Source: an uncultured Pelagimonas sp.
GTDB taxonomy: Bacteria > Pseudomonadota > Alphaproteobacteria > Rhodobacterales > Rhodobacteraceae
Reading direction: 5' to 3'
DNA: 64,000 bases
Assembly: GCA_947497905.1 (NCBI GenBank)
Contig: CANMIH010000001.1
Coordinates: 496,001-560,000 of the forward strand
This document shows, piece by piece, positions 8,871-16,333 of the stretch. Under the pieces are notes generated by a model, which was not told the origin of the DNA, made no database searches, and saw only the letters and a program-made list of their open reading frames with translations. A program made the position numbers and the translations under genes. How positions within the stretch are numbered: position 1 is the first letter of the stretch; every line of letters begins with the position of its first letter.

Positions 8871-9313
8871 AGCATGCGGGTCATCAAGCTGTATCTGTCG
8901 CGGATCTGGAACCGGGCTCGCGCGTAAAACCGCTGTGTTGTTTCGTCGGTGGTGACGACCTCAAGATGCAGCGCGTGCACACCGCCCTCTGACAGAGCTT
9001 TGGCAAGACCCTGGACCGCTTCGTGGCCCATACCGCGTTTGCGCACGGCGGGTCGAATGTAGAGCTCGTCAATGATGGCATCCATGCCACCAAATTCGAT
9101 CGACCAGCCAAAAGACACGGCGATATAGCCCACGGGCGCGCGGCGCGGTCCAATCAACCAGATGGCGCCCTGAGGCAGACCAGCCAGCAAGGGGGCAACT
9201 GCGTTCAGGCGGTGATCTTCAGAGCTGTCGATGCCCATTTCTGCGTGAAAAGCGGCCACCAGAGGTAGCAGCTTTTCGATGTCGGCCTCACCCGCGAGGT
9301 GCAGAGATCTCAT
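8867..9313 (-). CDS. GNAT family N-acetyltransferase
   Basis: 148 residues with the acetyl-CoA binding motif RKRGMGHEAV (Q/R-x-x-G-x-G/A type) around residues 94-103 and the C-terminal beta-strand region QRFYARARF. The substrate cannot be told from sequence. The start overlaps the stop of the nucleoside hydrolase by ATGA, so the two are translationally coupled. The role could be modification of a small metabolite or amino sugar. Confidence 0.85.
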   Translation of the reverse strand: MRSLHLAGEADIEKLLPLVAAFHAEMGIDSSEDHRLNAVAPLLAGLPQGAIWLIGPRRAPVGYIAVSFGWSIEFGGMDAIIDELYIRPAVRKRGMGHEAVQGLAKALSEGGVHALHLEVVTTDETTQRFYARARFQIRDRYSLMTRML

Positions 9314-10251
9314 AGAGTTGCCAGACGCTCGGCCAGAAGAGCAAAGAAGCCATCCGCATCCACATCGCCAATAAACAGCGCATTGGCCGGGCGGTCAGTG
9401 ACGTGCCACCAATCGGCGACGGTCATGCCGCGGGTGAGATCCGAATGGGTCTCGATCTCGACGTTGATGTGACGGCCCGAGAACAGCTCAGGTTTGATAA
9501 GATAGGCTGTGACACAGGGGTCATGCAGCGGGGCACCGTTTGAGCCGTATTTCTCTTTGTCGAAGCGTTCAAAGAAATCGGTCATTTCCGCAACGGCGGT
9601 GCCGACCTTGCTGCCTATGGCGCGGAAGGCATCGTTGCGGGGCTTGGTGACAAGCGCTTTGTGGGTGACGTCCAGCGGCATGACAACGATCGGCGCACCG
9701 CATTTGAACACGATATCGGCCGCTTCGGGATCAACATAGATGTTGAACTCTGCCGCTGGCGTGATGTTTCCCACCTCGAAATAGGCGCCGCCCATGAGGA
9801 TGATTTCCTGAATGCGGTCGGCGATATCGGGGGCGCGTTGCAGCGCAGTCGCGATATTGGTCAGCGGCCCCAGCGGGCAGAGTGTCACCGTTTTTGGGTC
9901 ATGCGCGCGCAGGGTGTCGATGATGAAATCCACCGCATGTTGTTCTTGCAGCGGCATCGTCGGATCAGGCAGAACCGGGCCGTCCAAACCTGTTTTGCCG
10001 TGAACATGTTCAGCGGTGACAAGATCATGGGCCAAGGGGCGGTCACAGCCTGAGAAGACCTTGGTCTCGGGTTTACCCGCAAGCTCACAGACAATGCGGG
10101 CGTTTTTTTCGGTCAGGGCTAGAGGCACATTGCCCGCAACGGCGGTGATGCCAAGCACATCAATGTCTTCGGGAGAGGCCAGAGCCAGTAGAATGGCAAC
10201 AGCGTCGTCCTGTCCCGGGTCCGTATCGATGATGATTTTGCGCGCGCTCAT
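9310..10251 (-). CDS. Inosine-uridine preferring nucleoside hydrolase family protein
   Basis: A 313-residue protein starting MSARKIIIDTDPGQDDAVA. The DTDPGQDD block carries the calcium-binding aspartates of nucleoside N-ribohydrolases, and the closing part has the expected HDPCVTAYL block with the active-site His-Asp pair. It likely splits purine or pyrimidine nucleosides for salvage. The ATG at 10249-10251 is chosen because AGAGG lies about seven bases upstream. Longer in-frame starts add a basic, unconserved tail. It is co-transcribed with the GNAT gene. Specificity is not determinable here. Confidence 0.9.
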   Translation of the reverse strand: MSARKIIIDTDPGQDDAVAILLALASPEDIDVLGITAVAGNVPLALTEKNARIVCELAGKPETKVFSGCDRPLAHDLVTAEHVHGKTGLDGPVLPDPTMPLQEQHAVDFIIDTLRAHDPKTVTLCPLGPLTNIATALQRAPDIADRIQEIILMGGAYFEVGNITPAAEFNIYVDPEAADIVFKCGAPIVVMPLDVTHKALVTKPRNDAFRAIGSKVGTAVAEMTDFFERFDKEKYGSNGAPLHDPCVTAYLIKPELFSGRHINVEIETHSDLTRGMTVADWWHVTDRPANALFIGDVDADGFFALLAERLATL

Positions 10252-10423
10252 GTCTGGCCTCTTTTGGTGCTCTCTTGTGCGAGTGGTCGCATGCGAAGGC
10301 AAAGCACGCAAGAGAGAGGGGGGGAACTATTCTGGAAAACTCCCGAGCCATCGGGATGACAGTTTTGATATTCACGCAATGTCCGTGATGGAATAGTGAA
10401 TGTGTAAAGAGTACAGTTTAAGA

Positions 10424-10588
10424 ATGACGATTAAGATTTTTACCTGCCGGGCCTGTAACCATACCAATCGTTTTGGTCGCTCTACCTGTTCTTACTGCTT
10501 TCGGCCAACAACCCTTCTCAATCGCTGGGTGACATGGGGCGTGCTGGCTCTGTTTGCAGGGCTACTGACTTATTTCTCCTTTTTCTGA
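10424..10588 (+). CDS. Small zinc-ribbon membrane protein (hypothetical)
   Basis: A 54-residue protein with two CxxC knuckles, CRAC and CSYC, about 12 residues apart, forming a likely zinc ribbon. A single hydrophobic helix follows (WVTWGVLALFAGLLTYFSFF) and ends the protein. The start may be 10424 (MTIKIFTC) or the upstream in-frame ATG at 10400; neither has a strong ribosome-binding site. The zinc ribbon probably faces the cytoplasm. No named family is recognised. It lies alone between the divergent hydrolase gene and zwf. Confidence 0.6.
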   Translation: MTIKIFTCRACNHTNRFGRSTCSYCFRPTTLLNRWVTWGVLALFAGLLTYFSFF

Positions 10589-10736
10589 TCAGAAACCTCT
10601 CCTGTTCAGCCTTCGTGACGGTTGGATGGGCTGCGTCTGTGGCCTGCGGCACTTTTTTTGCCGCTGGCATTGCGGTACGCCACATCATTGTTAGACTTTG
10701 CTGAAAGATTGGGGTACGTGAACCACGAGTATTTCG

Positions 10737-10748
10737 GTTAGCGCTAAC
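10737..10748. promoter_or_regulatory. LacI-family type operator upstream of zwf
   Basis: GTTAGCGCTAAC is a perfect 12-base palindrome 24 bases before the zwf start. Its central CG and TTA/TAA arms match the general form of LacI/GalR-family operators. Its position next to the ribosome-binding site AAAGG (10761-10764) would suit repression of zwf-pgl-pgi. The regulator itself is not in the window. Confidence 0.6.
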
Positions 10749-10772
10749 AGTACCTGCAAGAAAGGCCCAGCC

Positions 10773-12227
10773 ATGGTTTCACGCGTTATTCCAGTTGACC
10801 CCTTTGATTTGGTTATCTTCGGCGGCACCGGAGATCTGGCCCGGCGTAAAATCCTGCCCGGATTATTCCGGAGGTTTTGCAGCGGCCAGATGCCTGACGG
10901 CGCCCAGATTATAGGCGCGGCACGGTCCGACATGGATGACGCCGGGTTCCGTGCCATGGTCGGTGAGGCTATCCGCGAGTTTGGTGGCGGACGTCATTGC
11001 GAAGACGGCACGCTTGACGCCTTTTTGGAACATATCGGTTATGTCACCGTGGATGCGCGCGGCGACGGGGGCTGGCACGATTTGAAGGCGCGGTTGCGCG
11101 ACGACAAAGTGCGGGCCTTTTACTTCTCGGTGGGTCCCGGCCTGTTTGGCGATCTGGCGGAGCGTCTGCGCGGCTTTGGTCTTGCTGATGATGAAAGCCG
11201 TGTGGTTGTCGAAAAGCCATTTGGCAAAGATCTCGCAACAGCCAAGGCGCTCAACGCCACGCTAGCCCAGCACTTTGACGAAACACAGATCTATCGCATC
11301 GATCACTATCTGGGCAAAGAAACGGTTCAGAACCTGATGGCGGTGCGCTTTGGCAATGTGTTGTTCGAGCCGCTGTGGAATGCCCAATACGTGGATCATA
11401 TCCAGATCACCGTCGCGGAAACTGTGGATGTGGGTGGTCGTGGTGGCTATTACGATAAATCCGGCGCCATGCGGGATATGGTGCAGAACCACCTGATGCA
11501 GCTCCTGTGCCTGATCGCGATGGAGCCCCCGGCGCGGTTTGAACCCGACGCCGTGCGGGACGAAAAACTCAAAGTGATCCGAGCGCTGGATCCGGTGGAT
11601 TACCACCACATTGCCCGGGGGCAGTATGATGCGGATGAACACCAGCCGGGCTATCGCGAACATGTGGGCGATCCGCGTTCAAAAACCGAGAGCTTTGTGG
11701 CGTTGAAATGCCATATCTCCAATTGGCGCTGGGCCGGCACACCGTTTTACCTGCGCACGGGTAAGAAACTGCGGGCGCGGACCTCGGAAATTGCCGTGGT
11801 GTTCAAAGATGCGCCGCATTCGATTTTTGGCGCGGACGCGGGTCATCACCGCAATGTTCTGGCCATTCGTTTGCAGCCCAATGAAGGCATGACGCTGGAC
11901 GTGACCATCAAAGAACCGGGACCGGGGGGCATGCGTCTGGTGGATGTGCCGCTGGACATGAGCTTTGCCGAGGCTTTGGGGCCAGAGGTGGAAGAGGTGC
12001 CAGATGCCTATGAACGTCTGATCATGGATGTGATCCGTGGCAACCAGACGCTGTTTATGCGCGGAGACGAGGTCGAGGCAGCCTGGGCTTGGACCGATCC
12101 GATCATCGAAGGCTGGCAAAAGCGGGGCGAAGTTCCCAAACCCTATGATGCAGGGTCCTCGGGTCCTGAAGACGCGCTGATGCTGATGCATCGCGACGGG
12201 CGCAAATGGCGGGAGATCAAAGCATGA
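10773..12227 (+). CDS. zwf: Glucose-6-phosphate 1-dehydrogenase
   Basis: 484 residues, family length. The nucleotide-binding motif GGTGDLARRK is at about 17-26. The substrate-binding/catalytic block RIDHYLGKE (about 173-181) contains the conserved His-Tyr-Lys residues. It oxidises glucose-6-phosphate to 6-phosphogluconolactone, feeding the Entner-Doudoroff and oxidative pentose phosphate routes. It heads the zwf-pgl-pgi operon; the stop overlaps the pgl start by ATGA. A LacI-like palindrome lies just upstream and probably governs the operon. Edd/eda genes are not in the window. Confidence 0.97.
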   Translation: MVSRVIPVDPFDLVIFGGTGDLARRKILPGLFRRFCSGQMPDGAQIIGAARSDMDDAGFRAMVGEAIREFGGGRHCEDGTLDAFLEHIGYVTVDARGDGGWHDLKARLRDDKVRAFYFSVGPGLFGDLAERLRGFGLADDESRVVVEKPFGKDLATAKALNATLAQHFDETQIYRIDHYLGKETVQNLMAVRFGNVLFEPLWNAQYVDHIQITVAETVDVGGRGGYYDKSGAMRDMVQNHLMQLLCLIAMEPPARFEPDAVRDEKLKVIRALDPVDYHHIARGQYDADEHQPGYREHVGDPRSKTESFVALKCHISNWRWAGTPFYLRTGKKLRARTSEIAVVFKDAPHSIFGADAGHHRNVLAIRLQPNEGMTLDVTIKEPGPGGMRLVDVPLDMSFAEALGPEVEEVPDAYERLIMDVIRGNQTLFMRGDEVEAAWAWTDPIIEGWQKRGEVPKPYDAGSSGPEDALMLMHRDGRKWREIKA

Positions 12228-12901
12228 GCTATGAATTTATCGAATACGCCGACCGTGAAATGTTGGTGATCAATCTGGCGAACCAACTGGCCGGTGATCT
12301 AGAGGCGGCGTTGCTGCATGAGGATCGCGTCGCCTTTGCGGTGCCGGGTGGGACCTCGCCGGGGCCGGTGTTCGACGATCTCTGCGCCGCCGATCTGGAT
12401 TGGAGCCGCGTTGATGTGCTGTTGAATGACGAGCGCTGGGTGCCGGAAGATCACGAACGGTCCAACACCCGCCTGTTGCGGGAACGTCTGTTGGTCGATC
12501 GGGCCGCTGCGGCGGGATATCTGCCGCTTTACGCACCTGCAGAACACCCCGAAGAGGCACTGGATGATCTGGCTAAAGCGCTGGAACCTGAGTTGCCATT
12601 GGCGGTTTTGCTGCTGGGCATGGGCAGCGATATGCACACGGCCTCGCTTTTCCCGGGCGCGGACAAGCTGCATCAGGCCTTGGCCTCAGATGCTCCGATT
12701 TTGCTGCCCATGCGGGCACCGGGTGCGCCCGAGCCACGTATCACCTTGACGGCGCCTGTCCTGAATGGTGCGCTGAGCAAACATGTGCTGATCTTTGGGG
12801 CGGAGAAGCGCAAGGCATTGGAAGCAGCCAAAGGGTTGCCGGCCTCAGAGGCACCGATCAATGCGGTGTTGTCGGGTGCTAAAGTTCATTGGGCGGAATA
12901 G
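12224..12901 (+). CDS. pgl: 6-phosphogluconolactonase
   Basis: 225 residues of the DevB/SOL type. Seen motifs are VPGGTSPGPVFDDL (phosphosugar loop, about 42-55), LNDERWVP and LLGMGSDMHTASLFPG. It hydrolyses 6-phosphogluconolactone, the product of Zwf. The start MSYEFIEYAD at 12224 is chosen because it overlaps the zwf stop by ATGA and follows GGGAGATC; an upstream in-frame codon would extend into zwf. Three bases separate its stop from the pgi start. Confidence 0.95.
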   Translation: MSYEFIEYADREMLVINLANQLAGDLEAALLHEDRVAFAVPGGTSPGPVFDDLCAADLDWSRVDVLLNDERWVPEDHERSNTRLLRERLLVDRAAAAGYLPLYAPAEHPEEALDDLAKALEPELPLAVLLLGMGSDMHTASLFPGADKLHQALASDAPILLPMRAPGAPEPRITLTAPVLNGALSKHVLIFGAEKRKALEAAKGLPASEAPINAVLSGAKVHWAE

Positions 12902-12904
12902 AGT

Positions 12905-14485
12905 ATGTGGTCAGATTTGACAGCACAGGCGGCGCGGGTTTCTGAACGCCGGATTGAAGATTTGTTTGACGACAGCTCACGGGGCGCGCGGTTTAGCACC
13001 GAGGCCTTGGGGCTGTTTTTCGACTATTCCAAGACGCAACTGGATGACGCGATCTTTGAGGACCTGCTGAAACTGGCGCGTGATACGGATGTGGCCGGAC
13101 GGCGCGCGGCGATGTTCCGCGGGGACAAAATCAATGAAACCGAAGGGCGTGCGGTGCTGCATACCGCTCTGCGTAATCTCGATGGCGGTGCCATTGAGGT
13201 CGATGGCGCGGATGTCATGCCTGAGGTTTTAGACACCCTGGGGCGCATGGAAGATCTGGCGCGTGAAATCCGCGCCGGTGAGTTCACCGATGTGGTGAAT
13301 ATCGGAATTGGCGGATCGGACCTTGGACCGGTGATGGGGGTGCTGGCTCTGGCGCCTTATCACGACGGGCCGCGCTGTCATTTCGTGTCAAATGTGGATG
13401 GCGCGGATATTGCCGATACGCTGCGCCGCTGTGATCCGGCAAAGACGCTGTTTATCGTGGCGTCCAAAACATTCACCACCATTGAAACCATGACCAACGC
13501 CCGGACAGCCAAAGCCTGGCTGGACGACAAAGGCGTATCGCATGACGGGCGTTTTGTTGCGCTCAGCTCGAACGTTCCCGGTGCGGCTGCCTTTGGCATT
13601 CCCGCCGAGCGGGTCTTTGGCTTCGAGGATTGGGTGGGTGGCCGTTATTCCATGTGGGGGCCAATTGGCCTTTCGATGATGCTTGCCATCGGCCCCGACG
13701 CGTTCCGTGCCTTTCTGCGCGGCGGTCAAGAGATGGATCGGCATTTTCAATCCGCCGAACTTGAGGAAAACCTGCCTGTGCTTTTGGCGCTGGTGGGGCT
13801 GTGGCACCATCAGGGGATGGGATATGGCACCCGCGCGGTTCTGCCCTACGACAACCGGTTGATGCGTCTGCCAGCCTATCTTCAACAGCTTGAGATGGAG
13901 AGCAACGGCAAAGGTGTCTCGATGGATGGTGCGGATCTTCCGGGGCCGTCAGGACCGGTGGTCTGGGGCGAACCCGGCACCAATGGACAGCATGCCTTTT
14001 ATCAGCTGATCCATCAGGGCACTGCTGTGATCCCCTGCGAGTTTTTGGTGGCCGCCGAAGGGCATGAACCGGATCTGGCACATCATCATCAGCTTTTGGT
14101 TGCCAATTGTCTGGCCCAGTCCGAGGCCCTGATGCGGGGGCGCTCGCTGGATGAGGCGCGGGCGAAGGTCGCGGACAAATTTGATGGGCCCGAGCTGGAA
14201 CGTCAGGCGCGTCACCGGGTGTTTGCGGGCAACCGTCCGTCGACGACCCTGATCTATCCCAAGCTGGACCCGGAAACATTGGGCAAAATCATTGCGCTCT
14301 ATGAACATCGCGTGTTTGTCGAAGGGGTGATCCTGGGGATCAACTCGTATGATCAATGGGGTGTTGAGCTTGGAAAAGAGCTTGCCACCGCACTTGGACC
14401 TTTGGTCAGCGAGGACGCGCCCAATGAAGGCAAAGATGGCTCAACGGCCCAGCTCTTGGCCTATGTTCACCGCCACGCGGGATAA
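12905..14485 (+). CDS. pgi: Glucose-6-phosphate isomerase
   Basis: 526 residues. Diagnostic blocks are [11 protein letters not shown] (about 135), [33 protein letters not shown] with the catalytic Glu, and near the end [15 protein letters not shown] with the catalytic Lys (about 490). It interconverts glucose-6-phosphate and fructose-6-phosphate. Grouping with zwf and pgl lets fructose-6-phosphate from gluconeogenesis enter the Entner-Doudoroff route. Its end is followed by a strong hairpin shared with the convergent cupin gene. Confidence 0.97.
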   Translation: MWSDLTAQAARVSERRIEDLFDDSSRGARFSTEALGLFFDYSKTQLDDAIFEDLLKLARDTDVAGRRAAMFRGDKINETEGRAVLHTALRNLDGGAIEVDGADVMPEVLDTLGRMEDLAREIRAGEFTDVVNIGIGGSDLGPVMGVLALAPYHDGPRCHFVSNVDGADIADTLRRCDPAKTLFIVASKTFTTIETMTNARTAKAWLDDKGVSHDGRFVALSSNVPGAAAFGIPAERVFGFEDWVGGRYSMWGPIGLSMMLAIGPDAFRAFLRGGQEMDRHFQSAELEENLPVLLALVGLWHHQGMGYGTRAVLPYDNRLMRLPAYLQQLEMESNGKGVSMDGADLPGPSGPVVWGEPGTNGQHAFYQLIHQGTAVIPCEFLVAAEGHEPDLAHHHQLLVANCLAQSEALMRGRSLDEARAKVADKFDGPELERQARHRVFAGNRPSTTLIYPKLDPETLGKIIALYEHRVFVEGVILGINSYDQWGVELGKELATALGPLVSEDAPNEGKDGSTAQLLAYVHRHAG

Positions 14486-14494
14486 GAAAATTGG

Positions 14495-14517
14495 GGGAGG
14501 GGGCAATGCCCCCTTCC
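14495..14517 (-). terminator. Intrinsic terminator between pgi and the cupin gene
   Basis: A 10-bp GC-rich stem (with one G-U pair) around the loop AAT: GGGGGC (14499-14504) pairs with GCCCCC (14508-14513) and continues outward. On the minus strand it is followed by CCAATTTTCTT, a good T tract for the cupin gene. On the plus strand there is no T run, so pgi termination here is less certain. Confidence 0.7.
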
Positions 14518-14559
14518 GCTGGTACGGCCCCCTCGGATAATTTTCGATTTGAGTGGGAT

Positions 14560-14976
14560 TTACGGGATATCGAAATCCGGCTCTGCCAGCTCAAACCCTT
14601 CAAACTGAAATCCGGGGGATACGGTACAGCCCACCAGCGTCCAGTCCCCGGTGGTTCTAGCGGCCTGCCAGTCTCCCGTTGGCACGATAAGCTGTGGGCG
14701 TTGCCCGGCCATGAGGTCAGGGCCCAGCGTGTGCTCCTGTTTGGGGCCGGTATCCGTTTCAGAAATCGACAGAATAAGTGGCGCACCTGCATAGTAGTGC
14801 CAGATCTCGGCCGCATCGACGCGATGCCAATGGCTGTTTTCACCGGCTTTCAGCAGGAAATAGATACTTGTGCCCGAGGCGCGCCCTTCGCCCTCGGCCT
14901 GCCATGTCTGGCGGTAATAGCCTCCCTCAGGGTGAGGGGCCAAATCTAGCATCTTGATAATGTCATTTGCGGTCAT
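14560..14976 (-). CDS. Cupin-fold protein, DUF985 / Cupin_5 family
   Basis: 138 residues with the family start LAPHPEGGYYRQTW and the metal-site segment SHWHRVDAAEIWHYYAG (about 48-64), containing the HxH...E type cupin ligands. Members are small single-domain cupins, some linked to sugar epimerase-like structures; no activity is assigned. The gene is divergent from the GTA endolysin gene and convergent with pgi. Confidence 0.88.
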   Translation of the reverse strand: MTANDIIKMLDLAPHPEGGYYRQTWQAEGEGRASGTSIYFLLKAGENSHWHRVDAAEIWHYYAGAPLILSISETDTGPKQEHTLGPDLMAGQRPQLIVPTGDWQAARTTGDWTLVGCTVSPGFQFEGFELAEPDFDIP

Positions 14977-15058
14977 AGCGCACGCTCCTGTCAGAGAGGA
15001 TTAAGCTCGGGCTCTCACCCTTTGGCGCAGTGATACAGGCATTGCGAGAGAGAGACCA

Positions 15059-15682
15059 ATGGCAGTTTTCAAACATGACGTGCGCCAGATCGCGGATGAG
15101 ATTGTGGCGCGTGAAGGGGGCTATGTGAACGATCCGGATGATCCCGGCGGGGCGACGAAATATGGCGTGACCATTCACACCATGCGGCGATTGGGACTGG
15201 ACCTCACCGGGGACGGCGCAGTAACCGCACAGGACGTGCGCCATCTCAACCGGGATCAGGCGGTGGATATCTTTATCGATCACTATTTTCAGCGTCCCCG
15301 GATTGGCGAGCTGCCTGTCGCGCTTCAGTCGACGGTGTTCGATATGTATGTGAATGCCGGGTCCAATGCGGTGAAGATTCTGCAACGGTTGCTTAATGAG
15401 ATGGGCGCGCAGGTCTCGGTGGATGGGGCCATTGGGCCAAAGACCATCGCCGCCACGGCGCAGGTCTGGGCGCGGGCGCAGGATCATCTGGTGGATGCCT
15501 ATGGGATTGCGCGGCGCAATTATTACTTCCGCTTGGCTGATCGACGCCCGGCCAGTCGCAAATATGCGCGTAGCCGGGTCGGAGGCAAAGGTGGTTGGAT
15601 CAAACGTGCGGAAGAATTCATTTCACCACGCTATCACCTGAGCGACACACAGTTTGCGGCTCGGGTGGCGTCATGGGGCTGA
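15059..15682 (+). CDS. Peptidoglycan hydrolase GH108 / GTA-type endolysin
   Basis: 207 residues. The N-terminal glycosyl hydrolase 108 domain shows REGGYVNDPDDPGGATKYGV (residues 18-37), with E19 as the likely catalytic acid. The C-terminal half has the PG_binding_3-like segment VDGAIGPKTIAA. There is no signal peptide, so a holin must let it reach the wall; the very next gene is one. The pair matches the lysis cassette of Rhodobacter capsulatus GTA (rcc00555/rcc00556), which there too lies away from the capsid genes. The start follows GAGAGAGA. No capsid, portal or terminase gene is nearby. Confidence 0.88.
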   Translation: MAVFKHDVRQIADEIVAREGGYVNDPDDPGGATKYGVTIHTMRRLGLDLTGDGAVTAQDVRHLNRDQAVDIFIDHYFQRPRIGELPVALQSTVFDMYVNAGSNAVKILQRLLNEMGAQVSVDGAIGPKTIAATAQVWARAQDHLVDAYGIARRNYYFRLADRRPASRKYARSRVGGKGGWIKRAEEFISPRYHLSDTQFAARVASWG

Positions 15683-16215
15683 TTGAACGCATGATCAGCG
15701 TCATTTTTGGTGGCGGGCGCAACATCGTGGCCGAGACGGCGCAGGTGTTTCGGGTCAATGCCGAGGCACAGGCCGCGCGCGGGCATGAGATGCAGGTCGC
15801 GGCACTGGGGCAATTTGCTCAGGAATTTCAGGTGGTTCAGCGTGGGAGCTTTGATCGGTTGATGGATGCGCTCAATCGCATTCCACGCCCGGCCATGGCG
15901 CTGGGCACACTTGGGTTGTTTATCTCGGCCATGGTAGACCCCATCTGGTTTGCCGCGCGTATGGCGGGGATCGCTCTGGTGCCAGAACCGCTGTGGTGGC
16001 TCTTGGCGGCGATCGTGAGCTTTTACTTTGGTGCGCGCCATCAGGCCAAGGGGCAGGCGTTTCAACGCGATCTGGCAACGACGATGGCCGCTGTGCCACA
16101 GGTGGTTGAGACGCTCAAATCTGTTGAGGCGCTGGCTGAACCTACCGCACCGGAACTTGACAATCCTGAGAGCCCCAATCCGGCGCTGGAGGCCTGGAAA
16201 CAGTCACAGAGATGA
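15673..16215 (+). CDS. Holin family protein (3TM GTA-release holin)
   Basis: 180 residues. The first ~70 residues are amphipathic. Hydrophobic helices then occur around residues 75-95 (MALGTLGLFISAMVDPIWF) and 103-122 (PLWWLLAAIVSFYFGAR), with a shorter one between. It ends in an acidic/Pro-rich cytoplasmic tail. This is the PF11351 type, named for release of gene transfer agents. It overlaps the endolysin gene by ten bases, so the two are translated together, and it is followed at once by a strong terminator, making a self-contained lysis module. Confidence 0.85.
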   Translation: MGLIERMISVIFGGGRNIVAETAQVFRVNAEAQAARGHEMQVAALGQFAQEFQVVQRGSFDRLMDALNRIPRPAMALGTLGLFISAMVDPIWFAARMAGIALVPEPLWWLLAAIVSFYFGARHQAKGQAFQRDLATTMAAVPQVVETLKSVEALAEPTAPELDNPESPNPALEAWKQSQR

Positions 16216-16220
16216 ACAGG

Positions 16221-16245
16221 CGGGCCTCATATGAGGCCCGTTTTT
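16221..16245 (+). terminator. Strong intrinsic terminator after the endolysin-holin pair
   Basis: Perfect 20-base palindrome from 16221 to 16240 (arms CGGGCCTCAT / ATGAGGCCCG) followed by TTTTT. It lies five bases after the holin stop and isolates this two-gene unit from ccmF. Confidence 0.9.
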
Positions 16246-16333
16246 CCAAGGTCGCACAGCAACCCGCGACATAGTGAACCCACCCCAGACGCAAACCATT
16301 GGAAGCGCGCGTGGGCGGGACTATAGTTGGCGC

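Noticed and set aside
15059-16245. Remnant of an integrated prophage
   Set aside because: Only lysis genes are present, with no integrase, att repeats, structural genes or base composition change; the GTA-type pair explains it better.
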